In this document: positions 53,119-62,035 of the stretch, piece by piece
Numbering within the stretch: position 1 is the stretch's first letter
Layout of the letters: the number at the start of each line of letters is the position of its first letter
Assembly: GCA_019638625.1 (NCBI GenBank)
Contig: JAHBTK010000001.1
Span: 611,434 to 675,433 of the forward strand
Direction of reading: 5' to 3'
Length of the DNA: 64,000 nt
Source of the DNA: Chitinophagaceae bacterium
GTDB lineage: Bacteria > Bacteroidota > Bacteroidia > Chitinophagales > Chitinophagaceae
Made by a program: the position numbers and the translations under genes
Notes under the pieces: model-generated
What the model saw: the letters and a program-made list of their open reading frames with translations, nothing else
Databases searched by the model: none
Told to the model about the DNA's origin: nothing

Positions 53119-54189
53119 CTAATTATTATTCCTGGTACTCAACGTGATATTCATGGAGTTGGTTCCTGCCGGAATTGACAGGGGAACAACCAGGTTATAA
53201 ACAGAAGGTATGGCAGGAATACCGGACAATCTGTAAGGATTGGTGCCACCGAAAGCGCCCGCATCAGGTGTGTAGCCGCTAATCGTAACACCGGCGCCAC
53301 TGGCAAGCGACCCGCTCTGTAATGTTACCCTTGAGTCCAGACTGCCGTCGCCACCCGTAAATACGTTCTCGATTGCCGCGCCAAGGTTTACCTGGTTACC
53401 AACGGCTGTGCCGGGCAGGGTCTGGTTAAAACGGAAAAGGTTGTTCTTGATAACACAATCCGTAAAGGTCTGGGCAGTATTGGGTGTAAATATATTGTTG
53501 GCCACATACGCGTTGGCAATAGTATTCTGCCCCGGGTTAGACGGGAGATAATAAAAAGTGTTGTTGCGCACCAGGTTACCGCTTCCGGTAAGCTGCGGCA
53601 TATTTAACCTGGAATTCACATTGCCATACAGGATATTGTTCTCAAAAATAAAATTGGTAACCGGGGAATTCGCGGCTGCGGCACTTATACCATTGTTGTA
53701 AAAGAAACACTGGCGAACAGTAATATTATCATTTGTAACCGCATTGTCGTGCATGAGAATATAACCAGTGAAATAACAGCGTTCCACCTGTATATTGGAA
53801 GCGGCGCTCACATTCAATATGCTGGTAACAACCAGCCCGCTGAACTTACTGCCGGCCGCCCCGGCGCCCAATGTAACGCTTGATATGACAGCATGCTGTA
53901 CCGCTGCCTGCAGCCCCGGATTATAAGGGGTGGTTGTATTACCGGGTTCGAGAAAGTAGCCCGGTCCGATGATCACAAGCTGTTTATTAAGGGTAAAGCC
54001 GTTATAGTCCGTAGCGCCTGGTTCTACGTATATGGTATCGCCGTTTTGCACCTGGGCATTAGCCACGGCAGTTGAAACCTGTGCAAAATCGGCATTGACG
54101 CCGGTTGTGTTGTTCACCCGCCATATTTTGGCATGGGCATTTAAGGCAAAAACTGTAAGTATAACCAGTGTGTAAATTATCCTTTTCAT
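53119..54189 (-). CDS. Secreted right-handed beta-helix protein
   Basis: After a signal peptide (KRIIYTLVILTVFALNAHA) comes the N-terminus typical of pectate-lyase-like beta-helices: INNTTGVNADFAQVSTAVAN-like text (RVNNTTGVNADFAQVSTAVA), NGDTIYVEPGATDYNGFTLN, then repeated coils such as NIQVERCYFTGYILMHDNAV, NITVRQCFFYNN, NFIFENNILYGNVNSRL and LVRNNTFYYLP. No catalytic residues of a known polysaccharide lyase are evident. The open frame extends to 54423, but the ATG at 54189 starts a proper signal peptide; what lies upstream is repeat DNA. 356 residues. Confidence 0.82.
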   Translation of the reverse strand: MKRIIYTLVILTVFALNAHAKIWRVNNTTGVNADFAQVSTAVANAQVQNGDTIYVEPGATDYNGFTLNKQLVIIGPGYFLEPGNTTTPYNPGLQAAVQHAVISSVTLGAGAAGSKFSGLVVTSILNVSAASNIQVERCYFTGYILMHDNAVTNDNITVRQCFFYNNGISAAAANSPVTNFIFENNILYGNVNSRLNMPQLTGSGNLVRNNTFYYLPSNPGQNTIANAYVANNIFTPNTAQTFTDCVIKNNLFRFNQTLPGTAVGNQVNLGAAIENVFTGGDGSLDSRVTLQSGSLASGAGVTISGYTPDAGAFGGTNPYRLSGIPAIPSVYNLVVPLSIPAGTNSMNITLSTRNNN

Positions 54190-54260
54190 ATCGTTGTTTT
54201 TTGAACTCAAATATGATCTCTCCGGCAGATTCTTCCTATCCCCTAAAAACAGGATATTTG

Positions 54261-55104
54261 GGAAAATGCCACGAAATGCACGAAATAATAAATAATATTG
54301 GTAGAAATAGCCACGAATTCCAGCGTCCGCCTGCGGCGGATGATTTTTGGATACAACAAAAAATACCACCAATGCACGAATGGAGCCAATAATGCGATTT
54401 GTATATTTTTTATTCGTGTTCATTTGTGCATTCGTGACATAGCTTGACGAAAAATTTTCAACAGCTTCTTTATCAATATCTTATTGGATAGTTGTACAGA
54501 ATTCAGGAATAATATCCGGAGAAAATGCCACGAAATGCACGAATAGGGTGTTATTCATTCGTGCATTTGTGGTAACTAACTTATTTTTATATAAGCTAAT
54601 ACCTGTAAAAATGCCGGGAATACTTTTAAAAGAAGAAAGCTATCGGATCATAGGGATCTGCATGGAAGTGCACAATAACCTGGGTGCCGGATTTCTTGAA
54701 ATTGTATATAAGGACGCCCTGGAATATGAGTTCTCTAATGCCGGCATTCCCTTTGAAAGAGAGAAAATGTATGCCGTACATTATAAAGGTATCGTTCTGC
54801 CGCACAGATTCCACGCAGACTTTGTAGTATTTGACCGGATCATCCTCGAAGCAAAGTGCAGGTCTGGCATTTCAGACGAATTTACGGCACAGGCTATCAA
54901 CTACCTCAAAGTATCGGGAAACCGGCTGGCGCTGATAGTGAACTTTGGCGAACTAAAGCTTAATTATAAAAGAGTGGTGTTATAGCCCTTGTCAGGAATA
55001 CACGATTTCTTAGATGGAAATGCCTGGGGAAAATGCTTACAAAATTCATTCGTGTATTCGTGGCTGTCATTTTCCATCAACCATTGGTGCATTCGTGGCT
55101 ATCC
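54261..55104. repeat. CACGAAT-type repeats flanking the GxxExxY gene
   Basis: Variants of one repeat stand on both sides of the GxxExxY gene in opposite orientation. Left copies: 54261-54284 and 54518-54544 (GAAAATGCCACGAAATGCAC core), with others at 54309 and 54366. Right-orientation copies: 54411-54438, 54557-54572, 55048-55075 (ATTCGTGTATTCGTGG core then TCATTTTCC) and 55081-55104. 54528-54544 and 54557-54572 form a hairpin. A separate GC hairpin TCCGCC-TGC-GGCGGA is at 54326-54340. The arrangement suggests a repeat-bounded cassette. Confidence 0.7.
54611..54985 (+). CDS. GxxExxY-family protein (PD-(D/E)XK nuclease-like)
   Basis: The 124-residue protein shows the name-giving motif in NNLGAGFLEIVYKDALEYEF (Gly-x2-Glu-x2-Tyr), and a nuclease-like core: RFHADFVVFDRIILEAKC provides Asp...Glu-x-Lys as in PD-(D/E)XK enzymes. 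GNRLALIVNFGELKLNYKRV is the conserved end. Function unproven. The frame runs back to 54548, but the ATG at 54611 gives the standard start (MPGILLKEESYRIIGICMEV). The gene stands alone among CACGAAT inverted repeats, without an obvious operon partner. Confidence 0.85.
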   Translation: MPGILLKEESYRIIGICMEVHNNLGAGFLEIVYKDALEYEFSNAGIPFEREKMYAVHYKGIVLPHRFHADFVVFDRIILEAKCRSGISDEFTAQAINYLKVSGNRLALIVNFGELKLNYKRVVL

Positions 55105-55242
55105 GTCCAAAAATCATGGAAAAAGGGGAGTCTTTTTATTTGTGCTAACCTGTTTATTTGTAAATTGACAGAATAGATATCCTGATTACGAGAAATCAGC
55201 AGTAGCTTTTTTTCGTAAGACAAACAATAAAATATTTTTAGA

Positions 55243-55788
55243 TCGGGCATTAAATACTCATTTCAGACTATGAAAGGTAACCTGATCATAACGCCTGAAA
55301 ATCAACAGGCCTTTGAACGCGGTATGGACATGCTGGACAACTCCATCAGGGAGATGCGCCGTGTGGCCCACAACATGATGCCGGAAGCGCTGGTAAAATC
55401 CGGATTGGACACGGCGTTAAAAGATTTTTGCAGTGATATCAATCAAAGTGGTATACTGAACGTACATTATGAAAGCACAGGTATACAGGAGGCTGACATA
55501 CCGCAAACTACGGCGATCACTATTTACCGGATCATACAGGAGTTGCTGAACAACGTGATAAAGCATGCTGCTGCCAGGTCTGCCATTATACAGTTGAACA
55601 AATCGGATGATGTAATTACTATTATGGCAGAGGATGACGGAAAAGGGTTTGATACCTCCCTGGTGCACGGGGTCCAGGGTAGGGGATGGAGCAATATCCG
55701 GAACCGGGTTGATTTTTTAAAGGGGAAACTGGATGTCCGGTCTTCTCCGGAAAAAGGTACTTCAGTTTTTGTAGAATTTGGTTTATGA
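55243..55788 (+). pseudogene. 5'-truncated copy of the neighbouring sensor histidine kinase
   Basis: From 55243 (SGIKYSFQTMKGNL) to its end this frame matches residues ~474-648 of the next gene, including the dimerisation helices (MRRVAHNMMPEALVK) and the ATPase domain with TTAITIYRIIQELLNNVIKH (N box) and EDDGKGFDTS (G1). It lacks the TPR sensor, membrane segment and the LHDGLGG phospho-accepting His. Homology begins abruptly just after that His. It can be read as a 172-residue protein from the ATG at 55270. It ends with a 4-bp overlap (ATGA) on the intact kinase gene. Confidence 0.8.
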
Positions 55789-57731
55789 ATCGCATGATCG
55801 TCATAGCAGGACTTCTTTTTTTGTCTGTTACTTCCCGGGGACAACGGCAGTATGACCAGGCGATGGTTGATCAGATATACCAAATGCCGGATGATACGGG
55901 TAAGGTGAACCGGTTGAATGACTATGCCATGCAGATACAGGCTGCTTCCCCACGCCAGGCACTGGTCCTGCTGCAAGAGGCAGGAGCTATTTCCCGCCGG
56001 CTGAAGTATGAATATGGCGAGGCCCTGTCATACTCATTGTTATCGGGCATGTATTTTTATAAAATGAAACTGGACAGCAGCCGGTTGTTGCTGGAAAATG
56101 CTTTTTCCCTGATTGCGGACAAAACAGATGATCCATCCCGGCAACTGCATACCTCGCTGCTGCTGCGCAAAGCGAGTTTGTTTCACCAGCAACAAAACAG
56201 CGATTCCGCTATTGATTACTATTTACAAGCTGCTAAAGCATACGCAGACAGGGGACAGGCGGAAAAAGGAATAGTTGCTTTCTATAATATCGCCGGTATA
56301 TACAGTTATTTAAAAGATACTGCGAAGGCGCTCTCCTATGCCCGGCAAACCCGGGGTATTGCCATAGCTTCAAAAGATTCTGTTTATCTGCTGCGCAGCC
56401 TGATCGTGCTGGGAGACGCTTTAGCGCTGGCCGAAAAATTTGACAGTATGCAAATAATAGCGCAGGCAGGTATGCAGGAAGCTATCACCATGCGGATGCC
56501 TTTTGCCGCAGGCAAGTTTCATGCATTGACAGGTCAATATTATGCGCAACAGACCCGGGGGCATGATTCTGCCATATATCACTACCAGGCAGCACTGGAT
56601 ACTTTTTCCCGTTACAATATTCCTTTTGACAAAGCATTGGTTTTACAATACCTGGGCAACGTGCTGTTGAAAGCAAAAGACTATCACAGAGCTATACAAT
56701 ATTTGCAAGAAGCTACAGCGTTGGCCAGGGAGCTGGACCTTAACCAGGTTTTGTATTATACGTTGCAGGATCTGGCAGGCGCATATGAGAAATCGGGGAA
56801 TTTTCCGGAAGCCTACCGGCATCTGAATGAATTTATAGTCGTAAATGATACATTGGAGCAAAGGAATAACCGAAAAACGGTGATGGAACTGGAGGCCAGG
56901 TATCAGACACAGAAAAAAGAAGCCCGGCTTGCAGTACAGCAAAAAGATATCCAGGAAAAAAAATTTACGATCTGGTTTCTGCTTGCGGGATTGGTAACAC
57001 TGTCAATTATTTCTTACCTGCTATACCGCAATGATCAGCATAAGCATAAAATTCAACTTCATCGTATCAATGAGCTGGAAAATCAAAAAATGCTGATGGC
57101 TACGGAAGCGGTCATAAAAGGCGAGGAACAGGAAAGGACCCGCCTGGCAAAAGACCTGCACGATGGACTCGGGGGTATGTTATCGGGCATCAAGTATTCA
57201 TTTCAGGCGATGAAAGGCAATCTTATAATGACACCGGAAAATCAACAGGCTTTTGAACGCAGCATGGATATGCTGGACAGTTCTATTAAGGAAATGCGCC
57301 GTGTAGCGCACAACATGATGCCGGAGGCACTGGTAAAATTCGGATTAGATGTTGCTTTAAAAGATTTTTGTAACGATATTAACGAAAGCCGTGTATTAAA
57401 GGTCAATTACCTGTCTAATAGGTTCAATGATGCAGCGATAGATCAGACAACCGCTATTACTGTGTACCGGGTAGTGCAGGAACTCGTCAATAATACCATA
57501 AAGCATGCCGGCGCCACTTCAGCTATTGTGCAGGTGGACTATACTCCGGAAAAATTAACGCTGACCGTGGAAGACAACGGGAAAGGATTTGATACATCAT
57601 CTGTCTTACAACAACCGGGTGGGATCGGCTGGAACAACATTCAGAGCCGGGTAGACTTTTTGAAAGGCAGGCTCGATGTAAAATCGGATAAAAATACAGG
57701 AACTTCCGTTTTAATTGAATTTAAAATATAA
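55785..57731 (+). CDS. Sensor histidine kinase with TPR domain (HisKA_3 type)
   Basis: Signal peptide (RMIVIAGLLFLSVTSRGQ), then tetratricopeptide-like helices to about residue 350 (DKALVLQYLGNVLLKAKDYH, AIQYLQEATALARELDLN, LAGAYEKSGNFPEAYRHLNE). A membrane segment follows (FTIWFLLAGLVTLSIISYLL, ~residue 393) and a coiled coil. The HisKA_3 helix has the phospho-accepting His in RTRLAKDLHDGLGGMLSGIK, and the ATPase domain has TVEDNGKGFDTS. It forms a two-component pair with the next gene, whose ATG overlaps its stop by one base. The signal sensed by the periplasmic TPRs is unknown. Confidence 0.93.
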   Translation: MNRMIVIAGLLFLSVTSRGQRQYDQAMVDQIYQMPDDTGKVNRLNDYAMQIQAASPRQALVLLQEAGAISRRLKYEYGEALSYSLLSGMYFYKMKLDSSRLLLENAFSLIADKTDDPSRQLHTSLLLRKASLFHQQQNSDSAIDYYLQAAKAYADRGQAEKGIVAFYNIAGIYSYLKDTAKALSYARQTRGIAIASKDSVYLLRSLIVLGDALALAEKFDSMQIIAQAGMQEAITMRMPFAAGKFHALTGQYYAQQTRGHDSAIYHYQAALDTFSRYNIPFDKALVLQYLGNVLLKAKDYHRAIQYLQEATALARELDLNQVLYYTLQDLAGAYEKSGNFPEAYRHLNEFIVVNDTLEQRNNRKTVMELEARYQTQKKEARLAVQQKDIQEKKFTIWFLLAGLVTLSIISYLLYRNDQHKHKIQLHRINELENQKMLMATEAVIKGEEQERTRLAKDLHDGLGGMLSGIKYSFQAMKGNLIMTPENQQAFERSMDMLDSSIKEMRRVAHNMMPEALVKFGLDVALKDFCNDINESRVLKVNYLSNRFNDAAIDQTTAITVYRVVQELVNNTIKHAGATSAIVQVDYTPEKLTLTVEDNGKGFDTSSVLQQPGGIGWNNIQSRVDFLKGRLDVKSDKNTGTSVLIEFKI

Positions 57732-58357
57732 TGGCGATCAAGTTATTTATAGTAGACGATCATTACATGGTAATTGAAGGCATACACTCGCTTCTTCAAA
57801 ACGAAAAAAATATTGAGCTATGCGGTCATGCTACCAATACTGCTTCCTGCATGGCATTCCTGCAACAGAAACAGCCGGATATTATCCTGATGGATATCAA
57901 CTTAGGAGAAGAAAGCGGGATAGCGTTGTGCAAAAAAGTAAAAGACCAATACCCTTCCGTTTTTGTGGTAGGGCTTAGCACCTTTAACCAGCAAAGCTTT
58001 ATCAGGAAAATGCTGGATAATGGCGCATCGGGTTATGTATTAAAAAATGCAACGCATGAAGAATTAATGGAAGCTGTTACCACTGTCATCAAAGGAAAGG
58101 AGTTTCTTAGCAATGAGGCCGCTTCCAGGCTGAGAGCCAACGAAACACAGGAGATCATACTTACCCGACGGGAAAAAGAAGTGCTGGAACTGATCGCCAA
58201 CGGGTTAACCAACAGTGAGATAGCCAAAGCGCTTTTTGTAAGCAATACCACAGTGGATACGCACAGGGGAAACCTCCTGGCAAAACTTCAGGCCAAAAAC
58301 ACAGCCGAACTGGTTAAAATCGCTTTGCTAAAAAAACTGATCGACCTGAACGGATAA
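57731..58357 (+). CDS. LuxR/NarL-type response regulator
   Basis: A 208-residue regulator. The receiver domain has the acidic pocket KLFIVDDHYMVIEGIHSLL, phospho-acceptor Asp in DIILMDINLGEES, and the switch Lys in YVLKNATHEE. The LuxR HTH at about 140-200 (LTRREKEVLELIANGLTNSE, IAKALFVSNTTVDTHRGNLL) completes it. Coupled by TAATG overlap to the kinase gene. Targets unknown. Confidence 0.94.
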   Translation: MAIKLFIVDDHYMVIEGIHSLLQNEKNIELCGHATNTASCMAFLQQKQPDIILMDINLGEESGIALCKKVKDQYPSVFVVGLSTFNQQSFIRKMLDNGASGYVLKNATHEELMEAVTTVIKGKEFLSNEAASRLRANETQEIILTRREKEVLELIANGLTNSEIAKALFVSNTTVDTHRGNLLAKLQAKNTAELVKIALLKKLIDLNG

Positions 58358-58406
58358 AATACAGCAGTCCGGCAAATTCTTATAACAACCCGGTTAAAAA
58401 CTGTAT

Positions 58407-59714
58407 TTACTGGTTATCCTCCGAAAGCTCTGTGATCAACCGCATCATAGCCCTTCCGGCATCCCTGCCCGGGGACATACTGGTAAGGTACGGTGCTGCA
58501 TGTAGTTTTGTGCCGGGCTCAAAAAATTCCTCTTTTAAAAGATATCCCAATTCGTCCATACCTAATCCCAGCACAAATTTCGGACCCTTGTTCCGCATCA
58601 GTTTTTTACTCTCAATTGAATACAGGGGAGAGCTTTCGCCGGGATGGGTAACAAAAGTAGCGTCTCCTATTGAAAACCACACTATTTCCGTCAGGACGCC
58701 GTCAGCAATATCCCTCCTGATAATATTTGCCATTGCCAGGTTCCGCAGGTTCTGATTACTTACCGGCACTTCAAAAAGCCGGGAAGCATGCCGGATGGTA
58801 TTTGTTTCTGACACAGTTGCTTTTTTTGTGGCCGCTATAACAGCTTCCGCCAGAGCTGTACCTTTTTTTTCCGCATCTTCAAAACTGCGGCTTACATTTT
58901 CCGGTTGTACCCAGCCTCCTATCGCACCCTGCAGGTATAAATTTATACCACCCAGGTCCTTGTCCAGCTTTTTATAGAACCCCGAGGGGAAGTCTGCGCT
59001 GACCAGCGTGTTTTCGGTATCCAGGAAGGTAGGGTGACAGGCAAAATTTACCAGCGACACGATATTCTTTCCTTTCCGGTTTACAAATTGCAGGATACTG
59101 ACCTCTCGATCCAGTTCGGCGCTTTCCGATACATTCTCTACCCATCCTTCCCCAAATGTGGTGGTGGCATATCTTGCGACCGCCAACCTTTTCTTTTTCC
59201 AGGCTTTTACTACTACGTCCGCAGCCGTTCGAACTAACAACTCTATATAAGTACTATCTGTTCCGCTATGCCGCATATCCTCTCCCCATAACCCGATAAC
59301 ATCCGGGGCGGAATGTGTATGAGTAGATGATACAATAATTCTGTCTGTATTGAAATCAGTTTTCGGTATCCGCGTTTCTACCATATCCCTGATACGCCGT
59401 ACTAACGGATATGGTAGCCCGATGCAATCAATAGAAACAATAGCCACGGCATTATCATTATTGGAAATAACCACCGCCTTCGCATACAGGTTATCGTGAA
59501 TACCTGTACTCTTCCGGTTTTGCTTATATCCTGCCAGGAAAACCGGATCCGCAGGATTGATCGCCGCTGCCGCCGCTCCCACCAGGAACTCCTCAGGCTT
59601 CTGTGCTTCAGCAACCGACAACAGGAACACGGTAAACAGCAAACATAGTAGCGACTTTTTGCGGGTTACATTTCTTTTATCCAAATTTTTAAAAAATCTG
59701 TAATTTGCTTCCAT
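58407..59714 (-). CDS. Neutral/alkaline ceramidase-like (N-terminal domain) secreted protein
   Basis: The 435-residue protein has a signal region ([19 protein letters not shown]) and the N-terminal ceramidase-type domain: [60 protein letters not shown] (His residues for zinc) and [13 protein letters not shown]. The later part ([38 protein letters not shown]) is shared by Bacteroidota homologues that hydrolyse unknown amides or esters. The start is uncertain: ATG at 59714 lies only 11 bp from the divergent gene's start; a TTG at 59684 would give a typical signal peptide. Confidence 0.82.
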   Translation of the reverse strand: MEANYRFFKNLDKRNVTRKKSLLCLLFTVFLLSVAEAQKPEEFLVGAAAAAINPADPVFLAGYKQNRKSTGIHDNLYAKAVVISNNDNAVAIVSIDCIGLPYPLVRRIRDMVETRIPKTDFNTDRIIVSSTHTHSAPDVIGLWGEDMRHSGTDSTYIELLVRTAADVVVKAWKKKRLAVARYATTTFGEGWVENVSESAELDREVSILQFVNRKGKNIVSLVNFACHPTFLDTENTLVSADFPSGFYKKLDKDLGGINLYLQGAIGGWVQPENVSRSFEDAEKKGTALAEAVIAATKKATVSETNTIRHASRLFEVPVSNQNLRNLAMANIIRRDIADGVLTEIVWFSIGDATFVTHPGESSPLYSIESKKLMRNKGPKFVLGLGMDELGYLLKEEFFEPGTKLHAAPYLTSMSPGRDAGRAMMRLITELSEDNQ

Positions 59715-59725
59715 ATATAAAAATT

Positions 59726-60661
59726 ATGCTTATGCTTTCAAATCGTCGTGTTTTTCTTAAGCAAATAAGTACCCTGCTGGCCGGGTCCGGGGCTGTTGCC
59801 GCTCTTCCACTTGATTCATTTGCTACCGCCAAAAAGCCTTTTTTTGAGATTTCCCTGGCCGAATGGTCGCTTCACAAAGCCTTGTTCAGCAACAAAATCA
59901 CGAACCTTGATTTTCCGGCTGTTTCAAAAAAAGAGTTCGGGATCAGCGTGGTAGAATATGTGAACCAGTTTTTTAAAGATAAAGCAAATGATACAAACTA
60001 TCTTAATGAATTGATGAAAAGGGTAAATGATAATGGCGTAAAAAATCACCTGATCATGATAGATGGCGAAGGAGGGCTGGCGGAAACGGATGATGCCAAA
60101 CGATTAAAAAGCGTGGAAAATCATTACAAATGGGTAGACGCTGCCAAATACCTTGGCTGCTCTACCATCAGGGTGAACAGTTATGGAACAGGCAGCGCGG
60201 AAGATGTACAGAAAGCTGCCATTGATGGTCTTGGCCGCCTGGGTGAATACGGACAAAAAGTAGGGATCAATATTATTGTTGAAAATCATGGCAGCTACTC
60301 TTCCAATGGAAAATGGCTGGCCGGTGTAATGAAAAATGTAAATAAGAAAAACGTGGGAACCCTGCCGGACTTTGGTAATTTCTGTATCAAAAGAGAAAAT
60401 GGCAAATGCGCAGAAGAGTATGATCGTTATCTGGGTGTGGAAGAACTGATGCCGTATGCAAAAGGAGCCAGCGCCAAAACCTACGACTTTGACGAGAATG
60501 GCAATTGTATAGAAACGGATTATTACAGGGTTTTAAAGATCATCAAAAAATCTAAATTCAAAGGATATATCGGTATTGAATACGAGGGAAGCAACCTGGA
60601 TGAATACGAAGGTATCCGGAAAACAAAAGCCCTGCTGGAAAAAGTAGGGAATGCGGTATAG
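59726..60661 (+). CDS. Sugar phosphate isomerase/epimerase-like TIM-barrel protein with Tat-like signal
   Basis: A leader [20 protein letters not shown] with RR looks like a twin-arginine/lipo signal. The rest is an AP-endonuclease-2-type TIM barrel: [78 protein letters not shown] (catalytic Glu and His), [12 protein letters not shown] and [20 protein letters not shown] (metal ligands). Such proteins act as isomerases or epimerases of sugars and inositols. ATG at 59726 or 59732 are both possible starts. Substrate unknown. Confidence 0.85.
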   Translation: MLMLSNRRVFLKQISTLLAGSGAVAALPLDSFATAKKPFFEISLAEWSLHKALFSNKITNLDFPAVSKKEFGISVVEYVNQFFKDKANDTNYLNELMKRVNDNGVKNHLIMIDGEGGLAETDDAKRLKSVENHYKWVDAAKYLGCSTIRVNSYGTGSAEDVQKAAIDGLGRLGEYGQKVGINIIVENHGSYSSNGKWLAGVMKNVNKKNVGTLPDFGNFCIKRENGKCAEEYDRYLGVEELMPYAKGASAKTYDFDENGNCIETDYYRVLKIIKKSKFKGYIGIEYEGSNLDEYEGIRKTKALLEKVGNAV

Positions 60662-60694
60662 TTTTCTTGTCTAATAGTTTCCCGATCAACGAAG

Positions 60695-60723
60695 ATGCAG
60701 ACTCAATAAGGTCTGCATTTTTT
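60695..60723 (+). terminator. Terminator after the sugar isomerase-like gene
   Basis: An 8-bp stem (ATGCAGAC with GTCTGCAT), 8-nt loop and a run of six T's, 34 bp past the stop codon. Confidence 0.8.
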
Positions 60724-60792
60724 ATGTAGAATAATTTTCATTAAAATAAAAAAGAAATATTTTTTCCGGTTAACTTCATGTAAATTATACTT

Positions 60793-61965
60793 ATGAACTC
60801 ACTTCCGTTAACAGTACGGCGCTCTATTGAGTTGTTGGGCATCTGCCTGATACTTGTTCTATTTTATGTAGGAAATGAAATATTAATGCCGATGCTGATG
60901 GCTTTCTTTTTAAGCCTGATGCTGCTGCCCATATACCGGTTCTTCAGAAAAATAAAAATACCGGAGATTTTAGCCATCGTCTTATCAATATTGGCTGCCA
61001 CACTGGTTGTTGCAGGTGTTCTTACTTTCTTTTCATACCAGGTAGCTGCCCTGCTGAAAGATTTTCCGCAGTTGCAGCAGAACCTGAATAGCCATTGGCA
61101 AACCTTAAGCCAGTGGCTGAATGACCGATTTAAATTTACTTCCACAGAACAAATAAGAATGCTGCAGGAACAGGGAAATAAGTTGCTGAACAATGCAGGC
61201 ACTTATCTAAGCGGCGCCGCGGTGTCTCTCACCAATGTATTTGTATTCATGGGTTTGTTGCCTATTTATGTATTCCTGATAATTTTCTATAAAAACCTGT
61301 TGCTCCGCTTTGTATTCTTATGGTTCAAGCAGGATGACCATGCCCAGGTAGAATCTGCCCTGAGACAAACTGAAGTAATAATAAAAAGTTACCTGATCGG
61401 CTTGTTGATACAGATCACCTATATGACATTTTTGTTGGGAATAACCCTGATGCTGATCGGCATTAAGCATGCTTTGCTGATCGCCATTATTTTTGCCGTA
61501 CTGAATCTTATTCCCTATGTCGGGGCGCTTATCGGTAATGTTATCGGCGTGCTGATAACCCTCACCGCCTCCAACGACCTCTGGCAGGTAGTGATCGTAC
61601 TGGGCGTGATCGCCGCCGTGCAGTTTCTTGACAATAATATACTGATGCCGAGAATAGTGGGATCCAAAGTAAGAATAAATGCCCTGGTAAGCATCGTGGC
61701 TGTCATTCTGGGCGGTACCCTGGCGGGAGTGTCGGGTATGTTTTTATCGCTGCCCATTATGGCAATCCTTAAGGTCATTTTTGATCACACTTCAGAGTTC
61801 AGGCACTGGGGTTTTCTGCTGGGTGATGACCGGCCCGGACTTAGTCCCATGACCAACCCTGTTGTACGGCTGCGCAACAAGCATGTAAGGCTGAAAGAAG
61901 AAGACCCTGATAACGAAATACAGTCACCGCCGCAAGAAGATGCCCCCGAAAAAGAAGATACGTGA
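60793..61965 (+). CDS. AI-2E family transporter (YdiK/TqsA-like permease)
   Basis: A polytopic membrane protein of 390 residues with about eight hydrophobic segments. Two lie at the N-terminus (LLGICLILVLFYVGNEILMP and MLMAFFLSLMLLPIYRFF), then a middle soluble region at about 75-135. The characteristic C-terminal part follows: AVLNLIPYVGALIGNVIGVL, VIVLGVIAAVQFLDNNILMP and VIVAVILGGTLAGVSGMFLS-like text (VSIVAVILGGTLAGVSGMFL). The charged tail from about residue 350 is species-specific. Family members export or import unknown small molecules; autoinducer-2 transport is proven for only a few. Confidence 0.9.
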   Translation: MNSLPLTVRRSIELLGICLILVLFYVGNEILMPMLMAFFLSLMLLPIYRFFRKIKIPEILAIVLSILAATLVVAGVLTFFSYQVAALLKDFPQLQQNLNSHWQTLSQWLNDRFKFTSTEQIRMLQEQGNKLLNNAGTYLSGAAVSLTNVFVFMGLLPIYVFLIIFYKNLLLRFVFLWFKQDDHAQVESALRQTEVIIKSYLIGLLIQITYMTFLLGITLMLIGIKHALLIAIIFAVLNLIPYVGALIGNVIGVLITLTASNDLWQVVIVLGVIAAVQFLDNNILMPRIVGSKVRINALVSIVAVILGGTLAGVSGMFLSLPIMAILKVIFDHTSEFRHWGFLLGDDRPGLSPMTNPVVRLRNKHVRLKEEDPDNEIQSPPQEDAPEKEDT

Positions 61966-62035
61966 AAGAATACTATTAATTCTTATAACTTAATGACTCC
62001 AATATCTGTCGTCTGCGAAGAAAACAGAAGCAGAA

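Noticed and set aside
54190..54423. An N-terminal extension of the beta-helix protein
   Set aside because: The extra residues derive from CACGAAT repeat DNA, and a normal signal peptide starts at 54189.
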